The notes under the pieces: model-generated
What the model was told of the DNA's origin: nothing
Databases searched by the model: none
The model's input: only the letters and a program-made list of their open reading frames with translations
DNA from: Lojkania enalia
Taxonomy: Eukaryota > Ascomycota > Dothideomycetes > Pleosporales
Assembly: GCA_010094045.1 (NCBI GenBank)
Contig: ML986747.1
Span: 17,612 to 81,611, forward strand
DNA length: 64,000 bases
Direction: 5' to 3'
Program-made: the position numbers and the translations under genes
Part shown: positions 1-11,079 of the stretch, piece after piece
Position numbering within the stretch: position 1 is the stretch's first letter
Layout: each line of letters opens with the position of its first letter

Positions 1-3000
1 GGAATAACTAGGGGAAAAAGAATACTCTAAAGGTAAATATAGAAAAATATAAGAAGTCGAAATCCTCGTTCGATAGTAAAGCCTCTATAAAGGCTACTAG
101 CCTCTAGAGAAATACCCAGGTAATTTAAAGGGGCAATTTTTCAGCGAGTACTACCCCTGAGAAAGAAGATACTAGTATCCTAAATTAGTAGATATTTGAT
201 CTAGGTTCTAATATCTATATATGCAACTTTAAGGCTTTTAGTTAGTAGACTACTTAGATAGCAAATTCTAAAGATAAAATCGCTGCAGGAGGTAGTATAT
301 ACCCTATATTAGAATAGGGTACTATTATAATTACGATTAATTCTCCTGCGGGCCTGAGGGATATTAAACTAATAGAAGTTACTTACGTCCCTTAGTTGCT
401 AACTAATATAATGGCCCTGATTAGAAATAGGGAATAGAGTATCTAGTTCGACTTAGGTAGAGATTGCCTTTACTAGTATAATTACTATAATATCGTTTGT
501 TATTTAGAGTAGTTTAACGGCTACTAGCTACTAGACGCGGACCTAGTAAAAAGGCCTCTACTCGATTTACTTTCTAGATATAAGACAGTTGTAGTAATTA
601 AGGAAAAGCTTTTCTATCGCTAGCGACTAATGCGAATTATTTCTTCAGCTGAAGTGTACTAATTATTAGGCTACCCAGGTAGAGATTTAGTATTAGCCCT
701 GCCTCAGGCAGCTGAGAGTATCTAGTTAAGCGATTAGGAAGTACTAGTATAGTAAGATTGCTAGATATATATATAAGCGAAGTTATTATAGTAGATTAGC
801 TAGCGTAGTTAGCTTTACCTAGCTACTAAACTATTCGAGAGAATCGCGATTAATATTATATAACTTCGGAAGGACTGTAAGAGGTGCTATAATAGTAAAA
901 GATACCTATTTTATACAGTTAATCAGGTGTCCCGGTAGTATAAGGGATTTACGATACACGATTAGTTAAAATCCACCCTTATAAAAGCCTTTAAAATACT
1001 GTTAGCAAAAATTAAACGATAGTATAAAAGAAAGATTATATATATCCGTATAGATAATAACTTAAGCTTCTTAGAACTTATAGAAGTATTACTTAATTAA
1101 GGAATTGCGATTAAAGCTCGCGCGTCTTATACACCTAAGTAGAATAGCCTAGCAGAGCGAGTAGAATACTAAATTATAACCCGCGCGCGCGCTCTCGCGA
1201 TAGAAGATAATATCTCTAATAAATATACTAATAAATTAGCTTATACGGTAATATACCTACTTAATAGGATGCTGATTATAAGCCTTCGATTTAAAACCCT
1301 ATATAAGGCCGTTTTTAGCTATAAACCGTCTCTTATTTACCTTTAGGTTATAGGATCGCGAGCGTACGTTTTAGATAAAACTCTGTTAAGAGGCGATAAA
1401 CTAGCGTTATAGGTACTAATCAGGAAACTCTTGTGATACAGGAGTACGAATATATACTAAGTACTAATTCCGAAACTAAAACGGGTACTTAATACTAGGG
1501 ACGTTATATTTAGCGATATTATATCTAGTAAGGAGGAGGAATATCCGCTAAAAGAATCCCTAGAGAAGATTCTTTTTTAAATTAATGATATTAAGAGCTC
1601 TATCGATAGTAGTAATAATAAAACGATTAAAGTCGTAGAAGCGATCTACAAGGATTAGCTGCCTAATTAAGATATCTCTACTGAGTCAGCAGGCAATTTA
1701 ATTAGTAAGAAGGCCTATCAGTAGGAGAACACTATTTTTAAAGAACAAATCGACGATATTACTAGTAATTAGGGACTTCTAATACTAGAATTAACACCAG
1801 CGCTAGCGCTAAAAAATCAGGATACCCCTGCAGCGCTGCTAGTAGATAGTAAAGATACTGTATTTGGCGATAATTTGCTATAAGGATGGCAACTGTCGCC
1901 TCCTTATACTTCTATACCCTTAAGAAGAATAAATAATACCCCGTAGAGGGAAGAAATTAGCAGCTAAGTATTAAGGGATAATATAATCTAGGGAGGTAGG
2001 TTCTTATATAGCCGCAGGCCGCCTTAGTTATACTTTACTACCTTCGCAGTACTGTCTAATAGCGAGCTAATACCGGCAAATTATATGAAGGAAACTCGTA
2101 CTATCGGAAAATATCATCACAATCAGCTTCTGCTAGAACCAAAGCACTATAAGGATCTAAAGAATTACCCTTTCGGTACTAGCTTCTATAAGGCCTATCG
2201 CGCTGAGTTACAGAAGTAGGAGGATATAGATACCTAGTAAAAGGTAATAATCCTCTAAGACTCTACTAAAATTCTTCTAGTAATGTGGGTATTTGCATAT
2301 AAATTTAATGAGGACGGTTTCCTATATAAATTTAAGGCTAGATTAGTCGTACGCGGCGATCTGCAATCTTAATAGAGAGATATTTATACTGTTATACTAG
2401 CCGCACGAACCTTTTACTTTCTAATATCGATTGCAACTTATTTTAAACTCGATATATACCAGTTCGATGTTGTTAATACGTTCCTTAACTACCGATTAGA
2501 TAGGTTAATATATATCTATATACTAGAAGGTTTCGTATATAAGTATAGAAAATATCTACAACTATAGAAAGCTATATACAGCCTTAAGGTTGCAGCCAAG
2601 TATAGACTGCAGAAGTAGGGGTAGAGAAGCTATCCTGCGGTGCCTCTAGTCGATAACTACCTAGTATTAAGTACAGAGGAGCTAAACTATTAGAGAACTA
2701 GATATTATTAGCAGCTAGTCGGATCCCTAAGATATCTAGCAGTCTATACGCGCCTAGATATTTCAAGAACTTACTCAGCTCTAGTAACCCATCTTAAGAA
2801 TCCAGGACAGAGTTATATTCGAGTAGTAGAGCACGTCTGGAGATATGTAATTAGCACGAGAGGGCTAGGCTTGTAAGTATCTAGACTAGATTAAGAAAAT
2901 GCAACCTACCTCAGCGACGAGCGCGAGCTACTATTCTATAGAGTATTAGACGCAGCGTTCGCGGATAATTAGGAGACGTGTTACAGCTTACAGGGCTACC

Positions 3001-3440
3001 TATTTAAGCTCTATAGCCTGCCTATCGACTGGAAAGTGATAATACAGCGCTCGGTCACCAAGTCGACAACTAAGGCTGAGCTGCTAGCTCTATCCATAGC
3101 AGGTAGCGAGCTGTAATAGTGGACCAGGGTCTTTAATCACGTAGGGTTCAGTATAGAGATAGTCCCTACGCTATTTTATGACAATCAGCAGACAGTAGGT
3201 ATTGCTACTAAAGCAGTAGATAGACTATAGACTAGGTTACGTTATATAGACACTCATTAGATGTGGATTCGACAAGAAGTTGAAGTAGGAAAGTTACAGG
3301 TTAGCTGGAAGCCGACGAACCAGATGCTAGTAGACGGTCTTATAAAGGCACTGCCTAAGCAGAAGCACCTTACCTTTTTAAAGCAGCTCGGTCTTACAGA
3401 GGTACTTAGACTAGTTGACTAGAAGGCAGCTTTACTATTC
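1..3440 (+). pseudogene. Copia-1 pol polyprotein remnant (IN-RT-RNase H)
   Basis: The integrase core is readable at about 790-1400: a TPKQNSLAER-like stretch near 1130-1160 is followed by a TRARAL segment. The reverse transcriptase entry motif KARLVVRGDLQ lies at about 2334-2366, QFDVVNTFLN at 2460-2489 and KALYGL-like codons at 2568-2585. The frame then jumps within about 50 bases to the region that normally follows the catalytic block (AVPLVDNYLVLS, then QLVGSL near 2710). About 100 residues with the YVDD active site are therefore missing. The RNase H end with DGLIKALPKQKH lies near 3332-3368. The gene is dead through both nonsense mutations and this deletion. Confidence 0.85.
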
Positions 3441-3550
3441 ACTGCAGCTAGGGGGGTGTATTACAGCTATATAAAGGTACCTAGACTAGTTGACTAGAAG
3501 GCAGCTTTACTATTTACTGCAGCTGGGGGGGTATATTACAGCTAAGCTAT
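3401..3550 (+). repeat. 75-bp tandem duplication across the Copia-1 polypurine tract and LTR start
   Basis: Two copies in direct tandem start with GGTACTTAGACTAG at 3401 and GGTACCTAGACTAG at 3476. Each contains the G-run of the polypurine tract and the first bases of the LTR (TGTATTACAG in copy 1, TATATTACAG in copy 2). The visible differences are C/T or G/A, so the duplication predates at least some RIP. The last few bases of copy 2 already diverge. Confidence 0.8.
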
Positions 3551-3658
3551 TTATAGTTAGCCTCTTAGCAGGTCCAGGGATATATATGTAGCATGTCTCG
3601 CATTTCTAGTTAATAGACGCAGTTTTCCAACCCTTATTAGAGCTAGCTAGCTCTAACA
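3532..3658 (+). repeat. Probable Copia-1 3' LTR
   Basis: The segment starts with TATATTAC (a RIP-altered TGTATTAC) directly after a run of seven G, and ends in CTAACA at 3658. A copia polypurine tract just before TG, and a CA end, support an LTR of about 127 bp. No second copy is in the window, so the right end is provisional. Confidence 0.45.
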
Positions 3659-6600
3659 GTAATTAGTATAAAAATAAGAGTAAGAGTAATACTAAAACTA
3701 GAAGTAAGCCTAATAATAGTAAGCCTATAGAAAGGAGGTACTATTCTAGCTACTAATATAAGTATCTAGAGGGTAGATTAAACTACTAGTTTATATATCT
3801 AGAGAAGATATTAAAATAATTTTTTAATAAATATTTAGAATTAGTATAAAAATTAATCTAATTAGTTTAATTAAACTATATACTATTAGCTAATTTTAGT
3901 ACTATTACTAGTATATTAGTAAGTAGTTATAATATTTAGGTCTTACTAACACTGCGATATATAATTAAGCGAATACTATAAAGGCCCTATAAGAATCGAA
4001 TTATCTTTAATATTAGCGCTAATAAGTATATATATAATAATAGGACTAAGTTTATCTTAATAGGATAATCTAGTATAGAATATATAAAGATAGGTAGTAG
4101 TCTTACTAGAGTAGAAAGTAAAGGTATAATATAGCTTTATATTTCTCTAGCTAATAGTAGTACTATTAATATACGCTTTATAGAAGTACTATACTATTTA
4201 AGTCTCTACGTTTCTATTATCTCTCTAGATTAGCTTCAACTAAAAGAACTATACTACTATAATCTTTATTAGAAGTTATTATATATTAAGGACGATAGTA
4301 AGATTGCCTGCATTCCTAAGATTAATAAGATACCTACTTTCCTTAAGTATATAGACGAGATATAAGCAGCTTTCTTAATAGCCTATATTACTATATTCTC
4401 TTTCTAAAACTTATAGTTAGTTTAAGAGCAAGAGATTACCCTAAAAGAAGCTTACGAAATCTAGGGCTATATAAACCTAGATAATATAAAGTAGCTACTT
4501 AAAACTGTTAACAACTTAAAGCTTAAAAATACTAAGAAGTTTAACTATAAGATATACTATAAGATAAAAAGTTATTAATAGATCTCTTATACTCTATAAT
4601 ATTAAGCTTAATAAGTAGTTAATATTATATATCTTAACGTTATTAGCTATATCTTACTACTAGGTCCTAATAGAGAGTAATACTAGCTATTCCTTACAGA
4701 CGATTTTACGCGCTATTAATAGATCTACTTTATTAAATTCTGCGTAGAAATTACTTAAATACTACTTAATTTTAATAGAATACTTACTATCTAGTATAAT
4801 AAGACTATTAAGGTCTATTATCTTAATAATAATAAATGCTTTATTAATTAGGTAACTATTAAATACTTTAAGAAGTAGGGAATATAGTTATAGCCTTTAA
4901 TACTATATATAATATACTAGAACAGCGTTGCTAAAGCTAGTAATAAGCTTACTATAGATAAAGTACGATATATTCTTATTAGAGTACTATACCTACTACT
5001 AATATTTTAGCTATATACTGTAAAGTATATAATATAGCTCCTTAATCTATTACTTACTATAGTACTTACTAATAGTAAGATACCTTTATAAGTATTTAAC
5101 TAATTCCTAGATTGTTAAAATCTAGTACTAAATCTCTATAACCTCTACTATTAGAGAGAGATTAGTTATATATTTATTCTAAAAAAGTATTATATTAAAA
5201 GTAAGAAGTTTAAAGAATATAGCTATAAGAGCTATATAATTAGCTGTAAGAGATCTCGAATATTCCTTATATAAGATTTATAAAGTAAGAAGGTTATATA
5301 ATTAAACTTTATAACCTTCTCTTAATACCTATTAGTTATAGGCCGCGTATCTTATTAAGCTTAAAAAGCTTACTATAATAAGCGTCTATATATTTAGAAA
5401 GAGGAATCTAACTATCTAGAGGGTATATAGAATCTAAGAGGTATACTACTACTGCAGCTAATACTTCTATAGATATTTTTATAGCTAAATAATAACAAAT
5501 ATATTAATCTCTTTAAATAAGGTAGAGGATATAATTTTAGATAGGAGTAATAAGAGATAATTATATAATAGAGCGATAAGAATAATCTATCGCCGTCGCC
5601 GCTACCTCTACTACTAGTAAAGAAGCCTTATAGCCGCCCTTATAAGACGGCAGCTCTACTAGCTAAGCCTATACGTTAATTCTTATACTATATACTCTAA
5701 CAGCTTAATCTAAATATAGTATTAACAGTTAATAATATATTTCTTTAAGATAAGGTAATATTAAACGCTTTTATTACCCTTATATAAAATTTCGCTCTAG
5801 TAGTTATAATAGACGCTTACGGTATAAAAGACGATTTAAATCTTCTACCTAAACCTACTTTACTAAAGTAGACGCGCGTATATTAATACTTAGAATAGTA
5901 GTATAAAATAGAAGAAGAAGAAATAGAATTATATATAGAGAATAGCACCTAGTAGATTGTTAATTATATACTAGCTAGAACTACTATATTACCTACTAAA
6001 TAGATATATAAATATAAGTTTAATAATAAAGAACGTCTAATATAGTATAAAGTATACTTTATTATCTATAGTAATTGCTAATATTTAGATCTGTAGGAAG
6101 ATATATATATAGGAGTAGCACGCTCTACAACTATTTAGTTAATTCTAGTATTAGTTAACGTTCTTAATCTAGAGTATAACTAGGTTAATATTATTACAGC
6201 CTTTCTAAATAGAAAGATAGACGAAAATAACCCTATCTACGTTTAACTACTAGATAATACAATTGTACGACTTAATAAAGTACTCTATAATCTCTACTAG
6301 TTACTATAACTTTAGTATAAAGAGATCAGCCGCTATTTAATATTATATAAATGTAGACCTCTTAATTCTAATCTATATATCTTTATTAGTAAAGAGTTAT
6401 AGTAGATTATTATTATATATATCGATAATCTACTCTTTATTTATCTAACAGCTAAAGGTATAGCAGCTATAAAATAAATAGTTATAAGTACCTATAAATA
6501 CTATTATCTTAGTCTACTAAACTACTATCTTAGAATCTATATTATATATAATTATATAATACGTATAATAGAGCTCTCTATAGAATTATATATTAAGAAG

Positions 6601-7445
6601 CTTATATTAATACTTTAGTAAGAGAACTACTGTAAGTATAGTACACCGTTTAATCTCTTAGCTATTAAATTTATAGCTTACTTTAAAGAAGATATCTACG
6701 ATACTAAACTGCTTAACAAATATTAGTTAATTATTAGTAAGCTACTATATTCTATATATTTTATACAACTAGATATTATATATTATATTACTATTTTAGG
6801 ATGCTTTAGTAGTAATCTAATAAGCCTATATTATAAGTATATGCTATAGATTGTAGATTATTTCTATACTATATATAACTACGTTATAAAGTTTTTAGTA
6901 CTAGATAGAGCTTAAGAAGTACTAATCGAGTACTTTACCTATATACTAGAAGCACCTCTTATAAGCTACTTAGATTTATTATATACTAATTATAAGAATT
7001 ATAAATTAATAGTTAGATATCTATTTAAACTATTTAGAGGAATAATTTACTATTAATCTTCTAAGGAGCGGTTAGTAATAATATTAATAATAGAAGCCGA
7101 ATACGTAACTATTATATATATAGCTAAGGAAGTAGTATATCTCTATTAACTCTACGCTAAGCTAGGTATATTATATAAACTACTTTAACCCCTAAAGCTT
7201 TATATTAATAATCTACCAGCTATTAAACTTACTAAATAGGAAGAATACTACTAGTAAAACAAGTGTATTAATACCTACTATTACTAGATTAAGGAGTAAG
7301 TAGCTCTTAGTTAATTGCAACTCGAATATATTATAATAGTTAATATAATAGTAGACGGCCTAACTAAACCCCTCTCTACTAAAGCCTATAGCCGATTCCT
7401 ATAGTAACTAGATATAGAAGAAGTATTAATTACTTATAGTTAGTA
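3659..7445 (+). pseudogene. Copia-2 gag-pol remnant (PR-IN-RT-RNase H)
   Basis: One frame can be followed for most of its length if TAA/TAG are read as Gln or Trp. The protease is near 4009-4032, where NISANKY stands for a DSGASRH-type motif. The integrase core is at about 4640-5260 and starts with LTDDFTRY near 4694. The Copia reverse transcriptase includes LNKVLYNL near 6272 and the active-site box as YIDN at 6418-6429 (family YVDD, one Asp changed). VGKLLY- and TRPDI-like segments follow at about 6730-6780. The RNase H end shows DGLTKPLS at 7354-7377. The altered active site and more than 40 stops rule out function. Confidence 0.85.
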
Positions 7446-7511
7446 TAAGTAAAAGCTACTATTGAGTAATATATATAGATATATACTATAGTTTCTATTT
7501 AGTCTAGAGGG

Positions 7512-7720
7512 TATATTAGAAAGTAGATATTAAGGTAATAGACTTTATAAATATCGGCGTTTATAGACTAGTTCTAATTAGAACTAGTTCTATTCAGATA
7601 GTTCTTCTAGAAAGCGCGCTCTACTAAGTAAGTAATAATATATACTTCCTTCTACTCTATCTATTATAGTTTAATAATTAGATCTTATATAGAAATTCTA
7701 CTAGAGATATCTATAATATA
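7512..7720 (+). repeat. Probable Copia-2 3' LTR
   Basis: The segment starts TATATTAG (from TGTATTAG) right after the GAGGG polypurine tract. A candidate end, CTATAATATA, at 7711-7720 fits a RIP-altered inverse of the start. A 22-bp perfect palindrome with half-site ACTAGTTCTAA lies inside, at 7567-7588. There is no partner LTR, so the right boundary is a guess. Confidence 0.35.
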
Positions 7721-8260
7721 AAGATAATAAAAGATAGGATCGTCTACCTAGTAGTATTAATTTTCTAGATAACTATAACTAGGCTAGTAGATAGATATAG
7801 ATTAGGTTAGGATTAGAGTCTTACATAAATAGAGTAGAGCTAAGGTTAGAGTCTTACTAATTAGCCTAGAGTATAGGTAGAGTTAGAGTAGCTACTTAGT
7901 AATAGGGTATAGGTTAAGGTAGAGTTATATAGACTAGGTTTTCTTAGAATCTAACTAATTAGTATACTTTAGAAAGTAGTTTAGTAAAAATATATATAGT
8001 ATAATATTCTAGAGTTTTATTATAGCTATTTATTATAGATTAGACTAATCTTACTTTATTAGATTTTAGGGTAGTATGCTATAGTATATTATAGACTATA
8101 GTAGTATACTTCTTAATTATTAATTTTATATAGCTTAATCTAATATAATAATATATTTATAATAGTAATTTATTATATAAACTATAAAGGTTTATAAATT
8201 TCTTAATAAATATATTTTTATAGTAGCTTCTTATTAGTAGTAGTACTAGGATTAATATTC
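7721..8260. other. Non-coding interval with degenerate GGTTAG/AGAGTCTTA motifs
   Basis: No frame of any length can be followed here. At about 7785-7950 the G-bearing strand carries loosely repeated words such as AGATTAGGTTAGGATTAGAG, AGAGTCTTAC (twice, about 7815 and 7850) and GGTAGAGTTA. This could be the subterminal region of the neighbouring hAT element. The rest is simple TA-rich sequence with nothing recognisable. Confidence 0.4.
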
Positions 8261-9375
8261 TTCTAGTTAATCTTCTAGTTAATCTCTAGTTCTTTATTAT
8301 ATATCTAGACTAGAAGTTTAAAAAGATTTATAACTTTATTAGTATTATAAAGAAGGCTTAGCTTACTAGTATTTTAGACCTTTATAGTCTAGTATACTTC
8401 TTTAATATAATAGTTCTCTCTACTTATTATATATTTTAGAAATATAATATCCTAGATTTTCTATATAGTAAGGTAATATCTCTTATCCTTAATTATATCT
8501 CTAATAGTATTAAAAACCTGTTTAATACTAACTCCTATAATTTATATTAGAAGAATATCTTTTATAACCTAAGTAAGCTGTAGATACTAATATTTATTTA
8601 CTTTCTACCAGCCTAATATATTAAAGTTATAACCTTAAATAGAAGGTATACTTAGATAACTTTCTTCTTCTTAATAAGTTAGTCCTTTCTCTTCTTCTTC
8701 TAACTCTCCCTCTTTCTCTCCTTCTCCCTCTCCTATATTACTTAGATCCTAGTTTAAGAATCTTAAGAAGTTGCTTAAAAATAAATATTATAGAGATAGT
8801 TTATAAAACTACTTATTACTTTATATTTAAGGTTGGGGTATTATAGATAAAGTATAGCCTAGTATATTCTTATTATAGTAATTAAGATATTTAAAGAATT
8901 GTTAGCAATAGGTTTCCCTATACTAAAGGTTCTAAGTCTTATCCTATAGTTATAGTTAGAAGCTAATATAATAAATAGCTATAATAAAAGTACCTTATAT
9001 ATTATAAGCTTCTAGAATAGATCTAAGATTATTATATAGTTAAATAAGTAACTATACTTTATATCTATTTTTAAGTAGTATTTACTTAATTTAAATCGAC
9101 CCTTCTCTACTATAGCTCTTACTACTATTAGCTAATCTAAGTTACTCTCTATATTTTTAGCTAGATCTCTATTTATATTATCTAGAAAATCGAAAAGTCT
9201 ATTATATATTTGCTAAATATATTAGATCTAAGGCTTTATATTCTTACTAAGCGCTTTAGTTACCCTTTTAAAATTGTTAAATAGGTCTATAATTAGTATT
9301 AAATAGTACTATTTAATAGTAAATAGTTAAAGTTACTAGAGATTATAGAAATCTACCTTAGTATTCTTATTATTA
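8261..9375 (-). pseudogene. hAT-family transposase remnant, C-terminal half
   Basis: Read on the minus strand from 9375 leftwards, the frame gives a hAT transposase core. FDFLDNINRDL- and KLSKYYLKID-like segments (about 9060-9190) lead into IILDLFQKLIIYK (about 8985-9030, for the family's ILDP..KL..Y). At about 8560-8650 the C-terminal dimerisation region is seen: a Gly-Trp-Trp-like start, QYLQL, an I-L-x-I-Q stretch and VFNTIRDII, which match the family's P..S..ER.FS segment. An acidic/basic stretch encoded by the CT-rich tract at 8690-8740 lies between. The gene is broken at 9376 by Gypsy-alpha, and its N-terminal half resumes at 35627. Assignment rests on motif reading only. Confidence 0.65.
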
Positions 9376-9380
9376 CTAGA

Positions 9381-9748
9381 TATTACGGATGCTCTTATAG
9401 GAATCCCCGTACTAGACTTAATTAAGGTCTAGAACTCTATATAACTAGAAGAATAAGGCTAATATAAGATATATAACGCGTTTAGTAGTTTAGTTAACTA
9501 AATAACTAAATATACTTAGTTACTTAGTTAACTGAATAACTAAGTAAGAAGGAATAGTAAGGAAACTAAATTATATTTAACGACCCTATAACTCCAACTC
9601 TTATAGCTCCTTATAGTTAACTTAAATATCCTTTATATACTCTACTTATATACTTCTATTATAAGCCTATAAGAATAATCCTCCTATAATACGTAATTAC
9701 TCTTAGTTATTACCCTATTCTATATCTAGCTAATTAGAGGCTGTTATA
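9381..9748 (+). repeat. Gypsy-alpha 5' LTR (368 bp)
   Basis: It matches 35288-35621 over its whole length apart from about 34 extra bases around 9490-9530, where short TTAGTTAACTAA-like words are duplicated. Other differences noted are C/T or G/A. Confidence 0.85.
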
Positions 9749-9759
9749 TTTTAACTACT

Positions 9760-10578
9760 CTCGTAAAACTAGAAGAAGTAAGACTAGTTAGACTACCCTA
9801 GTTATAAGGAAAGAGATACCTTTAGTAAGTAATATAGGAAACTTATACAAGCAGAATGTTGGAATTAGCTAGTAAAGCTACCTCTTTAGAGGTAAGTATA
9901 ATAACTATATTTATAAGAATATAGAATAAGTTAATATAATAATAGGAATAGCTAGTCCTAGCAGATAAATAGATAAGAAGCTTAAAGGAGACTTAGAACA
10001 GCCTTCTTAAAAGTCTTAAAGGAATATAAGGAATAGTTAATAGTAGGTAAGGAATAGGACTTATAAGAATTATCTAGAAACTTAAGTAAGTTAAAAGAAC
10101 GCTACTAATAATATATTATTAGTAATAAATTAAGTTAGTACTATTTAATAAGTTTAATAGAACTAGGTCTAAACTTAAAGGATTCCTAGTAGTAGTAAGA
10201 ATCTATATTAACGCTAACCTAGATATTATCTAGTATAAGAATAAGAAAGTACTATTTATAGAAGCATATCTAATAGATAAACCACTCAACTAATTCTAGT
10301 CCTTTCTAATAGATTTCAAAAACTACACAGAAGAATACTAGAAAAGTAAAACTAAGGTAATATTTATAAGTCTAGTATACTTCTAATAGAAACGTAAACT
10401 AGCGTTTAGAGATATTAATAAAGTACAAGTAGTAGAAGATAGACTCTACAATCTAGTTTAACTAGAATCTATTACCTTATATATATCGAGTTTTTAACAG
10501 CTCTTAAATAAAGTTGTATAGGATAACTATAGTATAATAGTAAAGTTCTATAGAGGATTAAAAATAGAAATAAGAAGG
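9760..10578 (+). pseudogene. Gypsy-alpha gag, first part
   Basis: The frame carries a typical gypsy capsid pattern: KVLFIEAYL near 10240, a DF..Y..EY segment near 10310, then DRLYNLVQLES (about 10437-10470), YISSFQQLL and FYRGLKIEI (about 10545-10570, the family's FY.GL...V motif). It stops at the Copia-beta insertion at 10579 and continues at 26255. Stops are TAA/TAG at Gln or Trp positions. Confidence 0.75.
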
Positions 10579-10583
10579 GTAAT

Positions 10584-10837
10584 TATAGAATAGATTCTGT
10601 CAGCTAGCTTAGTATTAGTAAGGTAATATAGGGTAGAGTATAATATTACACGGTGTATATAGCGTACGGGGGTAGTAGAGTAGATAAGTAACTATTTCGT
10701 TAATTGCTGTCGGGTGCTATATACCTAGTTAAAGGGGCTATATAGGATACGCGCTCGGTTTAAGCATACGTACTATATTATATATCTTAACTATATAATA
10801 TATACTTTAGCTCTATATAATATTTACTATTCGGATA
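10584..10837 (-). repeat. Copia-beta 3' LTR (254 bp)
   Basis: It pairs with 25996-26249 without visible gaps; differences are C/T and G/A. It is followed on the inner side by 10838-11080, which holds a 12-bp CTCCTCCTTCTA polypyrimidine repeat (about 10978-11020) and no clear frame. Confidence 0.85.
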
Positions 10838-11079
10838 CTAGTAGTTTTTCTTTTTATAAGCCTACCTTATCTATCTATATATCCACGTATGTAAACCTCT
10901 ATATTATATATACCCTTCTAGTACGTACGTACGATTACCCGCCTTTTATCCTTCTCTATCCCTCCTATCCCCTTACTCTTCTCCTCCTTCTACTCCTCCT
11001 TCTACTCCTCCTTCTACTGCCCTATATACGCGTGCGTATAGCATCTCGTATAGCGTCTAGTCTATCTACTAATATTTTA

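Larger units (their letters stand above)
1..3658 (+). mobile_element. Copia-1: degraded Ty1/copia retrotransposon, 5' end outside window
   Basis: This is the 3' portion of a Ty1/copia element. The order protease/GAG-pre-integrase, integrase, reverse transcriptase, RNase H, polypurine tract, LTR is readable on the plus strand. The copia order (integrase before reverse transcriptase) separates it from gypsy elements. Stops are frequent and nearly all TAA or TAG at expected Gln or Trp positions, which fits RIP. The 5' LTR and gag lie left of the window. The family call is firm; no named family can be assigned. Confidence 0.85.
3659..7720 (+). mobile_element. Copia-2: degraded Ty1/copia retrotransposon without a visible 5' LTR
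   Basis: A second plus-strand copia element follows Copia-1 directly. Its pol is nearly full length and is followed by a polypurine tract (TCTAGAGGG at 7504-7511) and a probable 3' LTR. No sequence resembling that LTR lies to the left, so the 5' LTR and the start of gag are lost, probably by truncation where it meets Copia-1. TpA excess and nonsense load are as strong as in Copia-1. Its protein is not close to Copia-1, so this is a different family. Confidence 0.8.

Noticed and set aside
7785..7950. Telomere-like GGTTAG/GATTAGG words
   Set aside because: No regular TTAGGG array; spacing and sequence are irregular and the region is internal.
10975..11020. Polypyrimidine CTCCTCCTTCTA repeat as the Copia-beta polypurine tract
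   Set aside because: It is about 140 bp from the LTR edge at 10837, too far to prime plus-strand synthesis. It is probably a simple repeat.
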